NCBI RefSeq assembly: GCF_900108245.1
Contig: NZ_FNUY01000003.1
Span: forward strand, 434,001 to 498,000
Length of the DNA: 64,000 nucleotides
Reading direction: 5' to 3'
Source of the DNA: Allobosea lathyri
Lineage (GTDB): Bacteria > Pseudomonadota > Alphaproteobacteria > Rhizobiales > Beijerinckiaceae
Part shown: one piece after another, positions 44,388 to 52,327 of the stretch
Layout of the letters: every line of letters begins with the position of its first letter
Position numbering within the stretch: the first letter of the stretch is position 1
Position numbers and translations under genes: made by a program
The notes under the pieces: model-generated
What the model saw: only the letters and a program-made list of their open reading frames with translations
What the model was told of the DNA's origin: nothing
Databases searched by the model: none

Positions 44388-45023
44388 TCAATGTGATTGA
44401 GCGTGATCCACCGTGATCGAAGGGGGCCAAGTGGGGTGGTTATGAACGAGAATGACGGCCGAGGCGGAGAGCTCCAGCGCGCGCCGCACCACTTCGCGCG
44501 GGTAGACCGGCGTGTGGTCGACGGTCCCTGTCTGCTGCACCTCATCGGCGATCACGGCGTTCTTCTTGTCGAGGAACAGGATGCGGAACTGCTCGCGCTC
44601 GGCGAAGGCCATCGCTGTCCGGCAATAGTCGATGACGGACGACCAGGACGAGAGCACAGGGCGCTTGGCGACCGCGCCCTTGGCCATGCGGCGCAGCGAC
44701 GCCTCGACGATCTTGAGATCGAGCGCCACGCCTTCGCCCACGCCCTTCACCTCGGTCAGGCGCGGCGCCGGTGCTCCCAGCACCTCGGCGAAGGAGCCGA
44801 AGCGCTGGATCAGCTCCTTGGCGAGCGGCTTGACGTCGCGCTGGGGGATCGAGCGGAACAGCAGTAGTTCGAGCAGCTCGTAATCGGGGAGGGCGTCCGC
44901 GCCGCCCTCCTGGAAACGGGCGCGAAGCCGTTCGCGGTGGCCGTGATAATGCGGCGTGGCGACGTCGGAAAAGGCTGCAGGCGACGGGGCCTTCTTCAAC
45001 CCCTTGCCGGAGCCGGTCGTCAT
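44388..45023 (-). pseudogene. radC: radC (DNA repair protein family), 3' end cut by element insertion
   Basis: 211 residues. The HhH-like N-terminal part ([42 protein letters not shown]) and most of the JAB1/MPN+ domain ([36 protein letters not shown]) are intact. After HNHP the usual SGDPxPS...D segment, which supplies the remaining metal ligands, is replaced by 17 foreign residues ([14 protein letters not shown] end). The break is the right attachment site of the element. ATG 45023 overlaps the map stop (ATGA). Confidence 0.88.
44393..44422. repeat. three tandem 10-bp direct repeats at the integrase end
   Basis: GTGATTGAGC, GTGATCCACC and GTGATCGAAG follow one another without gaps, each starting GTGAT. 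One turn of helix per repeat on the integrase side of the radC junction is what arm-type integrase or excisionase sites look like. They are also read as the last codons of the truncated radC frame. Confidence 0.6.
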
Positions 45024-45844
45024 CGGGCGTTGAGCGGATTGTCGCGGCCGGCCGGCGACAGCGTGAAGATCTCGCAACCCGTCTCGGTGACGCCGATTGT
45101 GTGCTCGAACTGGGCCGTCAGCGAGCGGTCGCGCGTCACGGCGGTCCAGCCGTCCGAGAGCACCTTCACGCCCGCCTTGCCGAGATTGATCATCGGCTCG
45201 ATGGTGAAGATCATGCCGGGCTTGAGCTCGGGACCTTCGCCCGGGCTGCCGTAATGCAGGATATTGGGCGCGTCATGGAAGAGCTGGCCGACACCGTGGC
45301 CGCAGAAGTCCCGCACCACGGAACAGCGCTCGGCCTCGGCATAGCGCTGGATCGCAAAGCCGATATCGCCGGTCGTCGCGCCGGCGCGGACGACCTTGAT
45401 GCCGCGCAGCAGGCTCTCATAGGTGATTTCGATCAGCCGCTCGGCCTTGCGGGGGATGTCGCCGACGCCGTACATCCGGCTCGAATCGCCATGCCAGCCA
45501 TCGACGATCAGCGTGTAGTCGATGTTCATGATGTCGCCCTCGCGCAGGGGCTTGTCATCGGGTATGCCGTGGCAGACGACATGGTTGATCGAGGTGCAGA
45601 TCGACTTGGTGTAGCCGCGATAAAACAGCGTCGCTGGATAGGCGCCATTGTCCATCGCGAACTGGAAGGCGAGATCGTCGAGCCGCTGTGTGGTCACGCC
45701 GGGCTTGACGTAGTCGCCGAGCATGTCGAGGCCCTCGGCCGTCAGGCGGCCGGCCTTGTGCATGGCCGCGAAAGCCTCGGGGCCGTGAAGCTTGATGACC
45801 GGATCGCGCATGCGCGATCGTCCCAGGGTTTCGTCGAATGTCAT
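45020..45844 (-). CDS. map: type I methionine aminopeptidase
   Basis: 274 residues. Metal-binding residues are in [37 protein letters not shown] and QFEHTIGVT. It removes initiator methionine in the cytoplasm. It forms an operon with radC, sharing a 4-base overlap, a common chromosomal arrangement in the Hyphomicrobiales. Confidence 0.96.
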   Translation of the reverse strand: MTFDETLGRSRMRDPVIKLHGPEAFAAMHKAGRLTAEGLDMLGDYVKPGVTTQRLDDLAFQFAMDNGAYPATLFYRGYTKSICTSINHVVCHGIPDDKPLREGDIMNIDYTLIVDGWHGDSSRMYGVGDIPRKAERLIEITYESLLRGIKVVRAGATTGDIGFAIQRYAEAERCSVVRDFCGHGVGQLFHDAPNILHYGSPGEGPELKPGMIFTIEPMINLGKAGVKVLSDGWTAVTRDRSLTAQFEHTIGVTETGCEIFTLSPAGRDNPLNAR

Positions 45845-45946
45845 TGTGGCCGAGCAACTCCTTGACGACCATATCTATTGTGTTTGGCGTATCGCGCAAG
45901 GCGAATGCGGCAGTACGGCATCGCTTCAGGAAGGGTGTGAGAGCTC

Positions 45947-46423
45947 ATGCAGGTCTTGTTGACGATTGCAGGACAGTTGGCCGAGCGGCTGCGTTCGCGG
46001 GGTGAGACCGTGGCGGTCGCGGAATCGTCGGCCGGCGGCCTGATCGCTGCGGCGCTGCTGGCGCAGCCGGGCGCATCGGCCTTCTTTCTGGGTGGCGCGG
46101 TCGTCTACACCAGGCAGGCGCGGAGCGCTTTGCTCGGTATCACGCTCGCGGACATGGAGGGAATTCGCCCGGCAAGTGAACCCTATGCGCTGCTGCTCGC
46201 CCGGCGTGTGCGCGAGCGCCTGGGCGCGACCTGGGGCTTGGCGGAAACCGGGGCGACCGGGCCGTCAGGGAACAGCTATGGCGATGCGCCGGGGCATGGT
46301 TGCTTTGCCGTGTCGGGGCCCGTCGAAGCGGTTTTGACCATCGAGACAGCTTCCGGCGATCGCGCGGGAAACATGCGCGTTTTCGGTTCCACAGCGCTGG
46401 CGTTGCTGGGTGAGAAGCTATGA
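45947..46423 (+). CDS. CinA C-terminal-domain protein (PncC-type amidase)
   Basis: 158 residues, the complete CinA C-terminal domain: TVAVAESSAGGLIAAALLAQPGAS (with the nucleophile Ser region), FLGGAVVYT and WGLAETGATGPSG. This domain deamidates nicotinamide mononucleotide in the PncC subgroup. The N-terminal CinA-like domain is a separate gene at 47525, 1.1 kb away. Divergent from map. Confidence 0.9.
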   Translation: MQVLLTIAGQLAERLRSRGETVAVAESSAGGLIAAALLAQPGASAFFLGGAVVYTRQARSALLGITLADMEGIRPASEPYALLLARRVRERLGATWGLAETGATGPSGNSYGDAPGHGCFAVSGPVEAVLTIETASGDRAGNMRVFGSTALALLGEKL

Positions 46424-46546
46424 AGGCCGACGCCGGGCTCTGACCCCTCGTCCGAATTCGCTGCCGTTGCCGAGCTACAGGCCGGGTCACGTCGCCTGTC
46501 ACGAGCGGCTGGCGTTCGGCCGCCATGGCGTGTATCAGGCTGCGAA

Positions 46547-47398
46547 ATGGCCATCATCGAACAGACACCGGCGGAGGAGCTGCCCTTCGGCGCCTTCGCG
46601 CCGCGAGGCTATATCGCCCGCATCATCGCCTGGACGCGTCGCGCGCCCGACAGCTTCCTCGGCCGCAAGATGGCGTATGCGCTGCGTCGCATCGGCCTGC
46701 ATTCGCTCGGCGGGCAACCCGTCGACATCGAGGCGCTGGGTGCGCGGATGCGCCTCCATCCGGACGGCAATGTCTGTGAGAAGCGCGTCCTCTTCACGCC
46801 GCAATATTTCGATCCGATGGAACGTGAGATGCTCGCCGCGCGGGTGCGCGAGGGCTTTCACTTCATCGATATCGGCGCCAATATCGGCGCTTACTCGCTG
46901 TTTGTGGCTGCCAAGGCCGGGCCGGGTGCTCGCATCCTTGCAGTGGAACCGCAGCCGGAGATCTTCGCGCGCCTGTCGTTCAACATCGCGCAGAATCCGT
47001 TCGGCACGATCAAGGCGGTGGCCTGCGCGCTTGCCGACAAGCCGGGCGAGCTGACGCTGTTCCTCGATCCGGTGAATCGCGGCGAATCCAGCGTCCGCAT
47101 CCTGAGTTCCAGCACCGGCGACACGGTCAGGGTGCCGGCGACCACGCTGCTCGCTCTGGCCCAGAGCGAAGGCTATGAGCGGCTCGACGCGATCAAGCTC
47201 GATGTCGAGGGGGCCGAGGATCTGATCCTCGAGCCCTTCCTCAACGAGGCACCGGAAAGCCTGTGGCCGGAGTTCATCGTCATGGAGGATTCGCGCCAGC
47301 GCTGGCAGAGCGATCTCATCGGGCTGCTGGAGAAGCGTGGCTACAAGCTGATCGCGCAGGCACGGCTCAATCTCATGTTCGAGCGCAAGAGAAGCTGA
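46547..47398 (+). CDS. FkbM-family methyltransferase
   Basis: 283 residues. The SAM-binding core is evident (HFIDIGANIGAYSLFVAAKAG, ILAVEPQPEIFARL), followed by VNRGESSVRIL, AIKLDVEGAEDLIL and the C-terminal FkbM segment FIVMEDSRQRW. It methylates an unknown small or glycan substrate. Lies between the two separate CinA-type genes. Confidence 0.9.
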   Translation: MAIIEQTPAEELPFGAFAPRGYIARIIAWTRRAPDSFLGRKMAYALRRIGLHSLGGQPVDIEALGARMRLHPDGNVCEKRVLFTPQYFDPMEREMLAARVREGFHFIDIGANIGAYSLFVAAKAGPGARILAVEPQPEIFARLSFNIAQNPFGTIKAVACALADKPGELTLFLDPVNRGESSVRILSSSTGDTVRVPATTLLALAQSEGYERLDAIKLDVEGAEDLILEPFLNEAPESLWPEFIVMEDSRQRWQSDLIGLLEKRGYKLIAQARLNLMFERKRS

Positions 47399-47524
47399 GC
47401 AAGAGAAGCTGAGGCGCTCAGGCGCGTCCTGCGGCATGCAGCGCATGACCGGCGTGCTTTGGCGGGCGCTTGAGCCCGCGCAAGCAAACCCCTAGCTCTT
47501 AGGACCAGAGCGAGGGAACCTGCC

Positions 47525-48289
47525 ATGACCACGAGCGACACGACATCTGCAGGCCCGCTCGTCACGGCGGCCATCCTTGTGATCGGCGACGAGATCCTGT
47601 CCGGCCGGACCAAGGACAAGAACATCGGCTATATCGCCGAGTATCTGACCAATATCGGCATCGAGCTGCGAGAAGTCCGGATCGTTCCCGACCTGACCGA
47701 CGAGATCGTCGCTGCACTGAACGCGTTGCGCGCCCGTTATAGCTATGTCTTCACGACCGGCGGGATCGGCCCGACGCATGACGACATCACGGCGGATTCG
47801 GTCGCTGCTGCGTTCGGTGTCTCGATCGACCATGATCCGCGCGCCATCGCCATGCTGTCGGAGCGCTTCCCGGCCGACCAGCTGAACGAGGCGCGGCTGC
47901 GGATGGCGCGGATTCCGGCCGGGGCCGAGCTGATTGCCAATTCGGTGTCGAAGGCGCCGGGCTTCAATATCGGCAACGTCTATGTGATGGCCGGCGTGCC
48001 CTCGATCATGCAGGCCATGCTCGACGTCGTCGGGCCGACCCTCAGGACCGGCGTCAAGGTTCTGTCCGACACGGTGCGGGCAGGCTTGCGCGAAGGCGAT
48101 ATCGGCACGGCGCTGGCCGAGGTGGCGAAGGCGTATCCGGAGGTTTCGATCGGCTCCTATCCGTTCTGGTCCGAAACGGGCCCGGACACGAATGTCGTCG
48201 TCCGCTCACGTGACCCAGAGAAATTGAGCCAGGCAATGAATTCGGTGAAGGCGATGATAGAGTCGGAGCGTGCGAGGTTAAGTAAATGA
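47525..48289 (+). CDS. CinA N-terminal-type molybdopterin-binding-fold protein
   Basis: 254 residues. MoCF/COG1058 domain: TAAILVIGDEILSGRTKDKN, IVPDLTDEIVAAL, YVFTTGGIGPTHDDITADSVA and VYVMAGVPSIMQAM. The family includes the ADP-ribose pyrophosphatase domain of CinA. It stands alone, without the PncC domain that is encoded at 45947. A good GAGGGAACC site precedes the ATG at 47525. Confidence 0.92.
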   Translation: MTTSDTTSAGPLVTAAILVIGDEILSGRTKDKNIGYIAEYLTNIGIELREVRIVPDLTDEIVAALNALRARYSYVFTTGGIGPTHDDITADSVAAAFGVSIDHDPRAIAMLSERFPADQLNEARLRMARIPAGAELIANSVSKAPGFNIGNVYVMAGVPSIMQAMLDVVGPTLRTGVKVLSDTVRAGLREGDIGTALAEVAKAYPEVSIGSYPFWSETGPDTNVVVRSRDPEKLSQAMNSVKAMIESERARLSK

Positions 48290-48352
48290 TTTTATTTCTG
48301 TGATCTGCACAGTCGTTAGGCTGCTCAATCTGGATATTTATGACGGAGAGTA

Positions 48353-48499
48353 AGCTTCTCCGAGATCATCGCGATGATCGATGAGATCGCCTTCCAGACC
48401 AATCTGCTTGCGCTGAATGCGGCGGTGGAAGCCGCGCGCGCCGGCGATGCCGGTCGCGGGTGGTCGCCTCCGAGGTCAGGGCGCTCGCCAAACGAAGCC
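48353..48499 (+). pseudogene. fragment of a methyl-accepting chemotaxis protein
   Basis: The highly conserved MCP hairpin tip is readable: [19 protein letters not shown] then [12 protein letters not shown]. The expected [15 protein letters not shown] follows only after a shift of frame ([13 protein letters not shown] at 48460-48499), consistent with a deletion of about 7 bases. No flanking MCP domains remain. It is a decayed relic between the CinA-like gene and gpt. Confidence 0.75.
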
Positions 48500-48627
48500 G
48501 ATGCTGTAGGCTCTCGCCAGCCCTGCTTCTGGGGATGGCGTGAGCCGGCCTCTTGCCAGATGCGCGCGGATGAGGTTTCGGACTGTGAAGGGCGCGCATG
48601 CGCCGCGATCAGCCCGGAGCCCTCGCA

Positions 48628-49137
48628 ATGGCCGAACCGACCTCCAACAAGGCCTTCCCGGTTTCCTGGGACCAGTTCCACCGCGATGCCCGTGCGCTGG
48701 CCTGGCGGCTGGCCGAGAAGGGCCCGTTCGAGGCGATGGTCTGCATCACGCGCGGCGGGCTGGTTCCGGCTGCGATCATCTGCCGGGAGCTCGGCCTGCG
48801 GCTGATCGAGACGGTCTGCGTCGCGAGCTATCACGACTACAAGAACCAGTCCGAACTTCGGGTGCTGAAAGACGTCGCGCCGTCGATCAAGGCGATTGGC
48901 GACGGCAAGGGCAAGGGCGTGCTGGTCGTCGACGACCTCACCGACACCGGCAAGACCGCCCGCGTCGTGCGCGAGATGCTGCCCAACGCGCATTTCGCGA
49001 CTGTCTACGCCAAGCCGGCCGGCGTACCGACGGTCGATACCTTCGTGACCGAGGTGAGCCAGGACACCTGGATCTATTTCCCCTGGGATATGGGGCTGGC
49101 CTATGTCGAGCCCATAGCCAAGGATCACAAGGGCTGA
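48628..49137 (+). CDS. gpt: xanthine phosphoribosyltransferase
   Basis: 169 residues. Type I PRTase: the PRPP motif [17 protein letters not shown] is clear, with [15 protein letters not shown] as N-terminal loop and the C-terminal hood WIYFPWDMG. It salvages xanthine (and guanine) with PRPP in purine metabolism. ATG 48628 has GGAG upstream and matches the family start; the frame extends 10 codons further upstream. Confidence 0.9.
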   Translation: MAEPTSNKAFPVSWDQFHRDARALAWRLAEKGPFEAMVCITRGGLVPAAIICRELGLRLIETVCVASYHDYKNQSELRVLKDVAPSIKAIGDGKGKGVLVVDDLTDTGKTARVVREMLPNAHFATVYAKPAGVPTVDTFVTEVSQDTWIYFPWDMGLAYVEPIAKDHKG

Positions 49138-49176
49138 GGCGGCGTCAGGCTGGCAGCAGCTTAGGCGGACAAGGGT

Positions 49177-50124
49177 TCAGGCTGGGCTCCTGGCCGTGAA
49201 GGCGATCGTCATGCCCGTGATCACCACGGCCATTCCGACGACTTCAGCCGGGGATGGCCATTCCGCCAGCAGCAGGGCTGCCGCCAGCGCCGTCACCACC
49301 GGTACCAGCGGCAGGAAGAGCGCGGTGCGCGCCGCGCCCAGCAGCGCGACCGCCCGCGTATAGAAGAACAGCGCGGCGACGCCGACCAGCACGCCCTGAT
49401 AGAGCGCCTGCAGCGCCAGGGCGCCGAGCCCGACCTGCGCGAGCCGGATCGGCAGCACCAGCGCAACGACCGGCAGCAGGAGCAGCGAGAGCAGGCAGGT
49501 CGCTATGGTGACCTCGATCGCGTTCGCGCCCCACCGCCTGGCCAGCAGCCCAAAGCACGACCACATCACGGCGGTCAGCACGAAGAGCAGATCGCCGATC
49601 CAGGCACCCGCGCGGGCAGGGGCTCCCAGCAGCGTGTCCCACGAGAAAATCGCGACGCCGACCACGACGAGCAGGAGGCCGGCCAGACGTGCCAGTCCGG
49701 CGCGCTCGCGGAACAGCAGGAACGCCAATCCGGCGGTGAAGATCGGGATCAAGCCGGGCGTTATGATCGAGCTATGCAGCGCCGGTGCGAAGGCGGCTCC
49801 GCCGATCAGGACGAGGCTGTAGGGCGCGCCGGCCAGCAGCGTCAGGACAAGCGCGCGCCGCCAGCCGAGAGCTCCGACAGGGAAGGGGCGCATGCGCCAA
49901 AGCGCCCATGGCAGCAGGACGAGAGCGGCGGCTGAAAACCGCAGGATCGTCACATCCGCGGCCGTCAGCCCGTCAGCGACCGACTGTCGTGAGACTACCG
50001 CCTGAACGCCCCAGATCAATGTCGCGATCAGGCCGCAGGCGATGCCAAGCCAGGGCTTTGCCTCGGATGGCCCGGCGATCGGGGTGGCGGCGGATACGGC
50101 CTGCGGGCGGACGGCGTGATTCAC
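49177..50124 (-). CDS. EamA-family (DMT) transporter
   Basis: 315 residues with ten hydrophobic helices in two EamA repeats (first about 28-155, GLIATLIWGVQAVVSRQSV; second about 170-310, GDLLFVLTAVMWSCFGLLARRW). Typical of inner-membrane metabolite exporters of the drug/metabolite transporter superfamily. Substrate unknown. Convergent with gpt; 39 bases separate the stops. Confidence 0.93.
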   Translation of the reverse strand: MNHAVRPQAVSAATPIAGPSEAKPWLGIACGLIATLIWGVQAVVSRQSVADGLTAADVTILRFSAAALVLLPWALWRMRPFPVGALGWRRALVLTLLAGAPYSLVLIGGAAFAPALHSSIITPGLIPIFTAGLAFLLFRERAGLARLAGLLLVVVGVAIFSWDTLLGAPARAGAWIGDLLFVLTAVMWSCFGLLARRWGANAIEVTIATCLLSLLLLPVVALVLPIRLAQVGLGALALQALYQGVLVGVAALFFYTRAVALLGAARTALFLPLVPVVTALAAALLLAEWPSPAEVVGMAVVITGMTIAFTARSPA

Positions 50125-50382
50125 GCGGGAGCTTTCGGGACAAGGCGCAGCAGGGAGGCCGTCAATTGCAGCGGCGTCCTATGCCCGACAGCGGCAGGCC
50201 GCGGCAAGCGCCAGCCTGGTGCGACGGACAGGAACGGAACGCATGGCACAGCCGGCCTGTGCTTAAAAATCCACGCCGCGGACACAAAAGGCAGCCTTTC
50301 AATCGCGGCTAACAAATGATTAATCGACTGCGCACTAGCATGATTCCCGGAGCGGATATCTCAGTCGGAAAAGAGCACGGTC

Positions 50383-52242
50383 GTGCGCGATCACCACCTG
50401 CCCGAAGATCAGAACGCAGGTCAGGAAGCCCGGCGCGAGCCTCGCGACAGTGAGCTCGATCGGCTGCGGCAGCAGGTCGACGGCCTGAGACGGGAGCTGG
50501 AGGCGACGTCGAGCCTGCTTGGCGAACGCGAAGCGGCCCTGGCGCATAGCAAGAAAATCTTCGATCGCTCCTCGGCAGCCACCAAAATCGGCGTGTGGGA
50601 ATGCGACCTGACAAACGCCGATACCCTGCGCTGGACCGATGGCGTCTACGATCTCTTCGAGCTGCCGCGCGGATCGGCCATCGACAGGGCGCGGACCGTT
50701 GCGATGTACGATCCGGTATCGCGCCGGGAGATGGAAGCCCTGCGCGCCAAGGCGATCCGGGAGCAGGGCGGCTTTACGCTCGACGCCCGCATCACGACCG
50801 CACTCGGCAAACAGCGCTGGATGCGGCTGACGGCCGATGTGGAGAGCGAGAACGGCGTGGCCGTGCGCATCTTCGGCATGAAGCAGGACATTACCGCGGA
50901 GAGGGCGCTGTGGGATCGAACCCGCTTCCTCGCGGAAACCGACGTCATGACCGGCCTGGCCAATCGCAGCCGGTTCCAGGCCGTCCTGTCGCGCCTGGAC
51001 GAGGCGGCCGTCGGCCGGGTTTCGATCGGACCATTGCTGCTGGTCGATCTCGACGGCTTCAAGCAGGTCAATGACAGCTTTGGCCACGCACTGGGCGATG
51101 AATGCCTGAAACAGGTCGCAGCCCGGCTTCGCAGCGTCTGCAGCGAGGCCGTGCTGGTCGCGCGAATCGGCGGGGATGAATTCGCGGCGCTGATGAGCCC
51201 GGAGTTCAATCGGACCGAAGGTGAGGCGCTTGCGGAACGCGTCCTCGACGAGTTGAGGCAGCCTATCGTCTGGCGCGAGCATTCCTTCCAGCTTGGCGCT
51301 TCGGTCGGCATCGCCTTCCCGCAAACCATCGCTGGATGCCGCCCGGCCGACCTGTTCACCTATGCCGATATTGCCCTCTATGCGGCAAAGGCGAAGGGCA
51401 AGAACACGTTCCGGATTTTCAATCCGCAGATGAAGGCAGAGGGCGATAAGCGCTTCGAGACCGTGCGCGACGTGGCAAAGGCCCTCGTGCAGGATCAGCT
51501 TGAGCTCCACTACCAGCCGAAGCTGCGGCTGCTGGACAACAGCCTGTCAGGCTTCGAGGCGCTTCTGCGTCGCCGCATGCCCAACGGGCAGGTCATCGCA
51601 GCCGGCGCATTCCAGGCCGCCTTCGCGGACCCCGAGCTTTCGGCGCGCCTTGGGAAATGGGTCATCGAGAGGACGATAAGGCAGGCCGGTCTCTGGCACC
51701 GTTCGGGGCTCGATTTCGGAACCATCGCGATCAATCTCAGCACATCGCAGCTCAACGACCATCGTTTTGCCGATGCGCTGATCGAGCGTATCGCCGATCA
51801 TGGGTTGAAGCCGGAGATGATCGAGGTCGAAGTCACCGAAGGCGTCTTCCTCGACAATGAGCGCGGCCCGATCAAGCGGCTGCTGGAGCGGCTGAAGCAA
51901 AGCGGCATGCGCGTCGCACTCGATGATTTCGGGACGGGCTATGCGTCGCTCGTCCACCTCCGCAGCTACCCGATCGACGTCATCAAGATCGACAAATCCT
52001 TCGTGCAGCGCTTCCTGAGCTCGCCGCAGGATCGCGCCATCCTGGAGACGATGCTCCGGCTGGGCGCGAGCCTCGGCATGGATGTCGTTGCGGAAGGCAT
52101 CGAGACGCCGGCACAGCTGGAGGCCTTGAAGGCTCTGGGCTGCCCGCTAGGGCAGGGGTTCCTGTTCTCGAAGGCTCTCCCCGCCGGGGAGGCGGTCGAC
52201 TGGATTGCGCCTGTGACAGGCCACGAGATTCGCGTGGCCTGA
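50383..52242 (+). CDS. GGDEF-EAL c-di-GMP signalling protein with PAS-like sensor
   Basis: 619 residues. A coiled-coil N-terminus (DRLRQQVDGLRRELEATSSLL), a PAS-like region (about 60-170, FGMKQDITAERALWDRT at its end), then GGDEF (RIGGDEF, 261-267) and EAL (GFEALLRR, E392; DDFGTGYAS; VAEGIETPAQ). Both active motifs are intact, so it may make and break c-di-GMP. No membrane segment, so it is cytoplasmic. GTG 50383 is an unusual start; the ribosome site is weak. Confidence 0.92.
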   Translation: MRDHHLPEDQNAGQEARREPRDSELDRLRQQVDGLRRELEATSSLLGEREAALAHSKKIFDRSSAATKIGVWECDLTNADTLRWTDGVYDLFELPRGSAIDRARTVAMYDPVSRREMEALRAKAIREQGGFTLDARITTALGKQRWMRLTADVESENGVAVRIFGMKQDITAERALWDRTRFLAETDVMTGLANRSRFQAVLSRLDEAAVGRVSIGPLLLVDLDGFKQVNDSFGHALGDECLKQVAARLRSVCSEAVLVARIGGDEFAALMSPEFNRTEGEALAERVLDELRQPIVWREHSFQLGASVGIAFPQTIAGCRPADLFTYADIALYAAKAKGKNTFRIFNPQMKAEGDKRFETVRDVAKALVQDQLELHYQPKLRLLDNSLSGFEALLRRRMPNGQVIAAGAFQAAFADPELSARLGKWVIERTIRQAGLWHRSGLDFGTIAINLSTSQLNDHRFADALIERIADHGLKPEMIEVEVTEGVFLDNERGPIKRLLERLKQSGMRVALDDFGTGYASLVHLRSYPIDVIKIDKSFVQRFLSSPQDRAILETMLRLGASLGMDVVAEGIETPAQLEALKALGCPLGQGFLFSKALPAGEAVDWIAPVTGHEIRVA

Positions 52243-52327
52243 CGACAGCTGCGCCGCGCGATCGCAAGGACGTCTCGACGAAGGTCCAAAAATTGCCTAC
52301 CTCCCTCTCGCAACGAGAGGCGTGACG

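Noticed and set aside
1-44400. Insertion sequences flanking the cargo
   Set aside because: No transposase gene or paired terminal inverted repeats could be recognised at the cargo borders.
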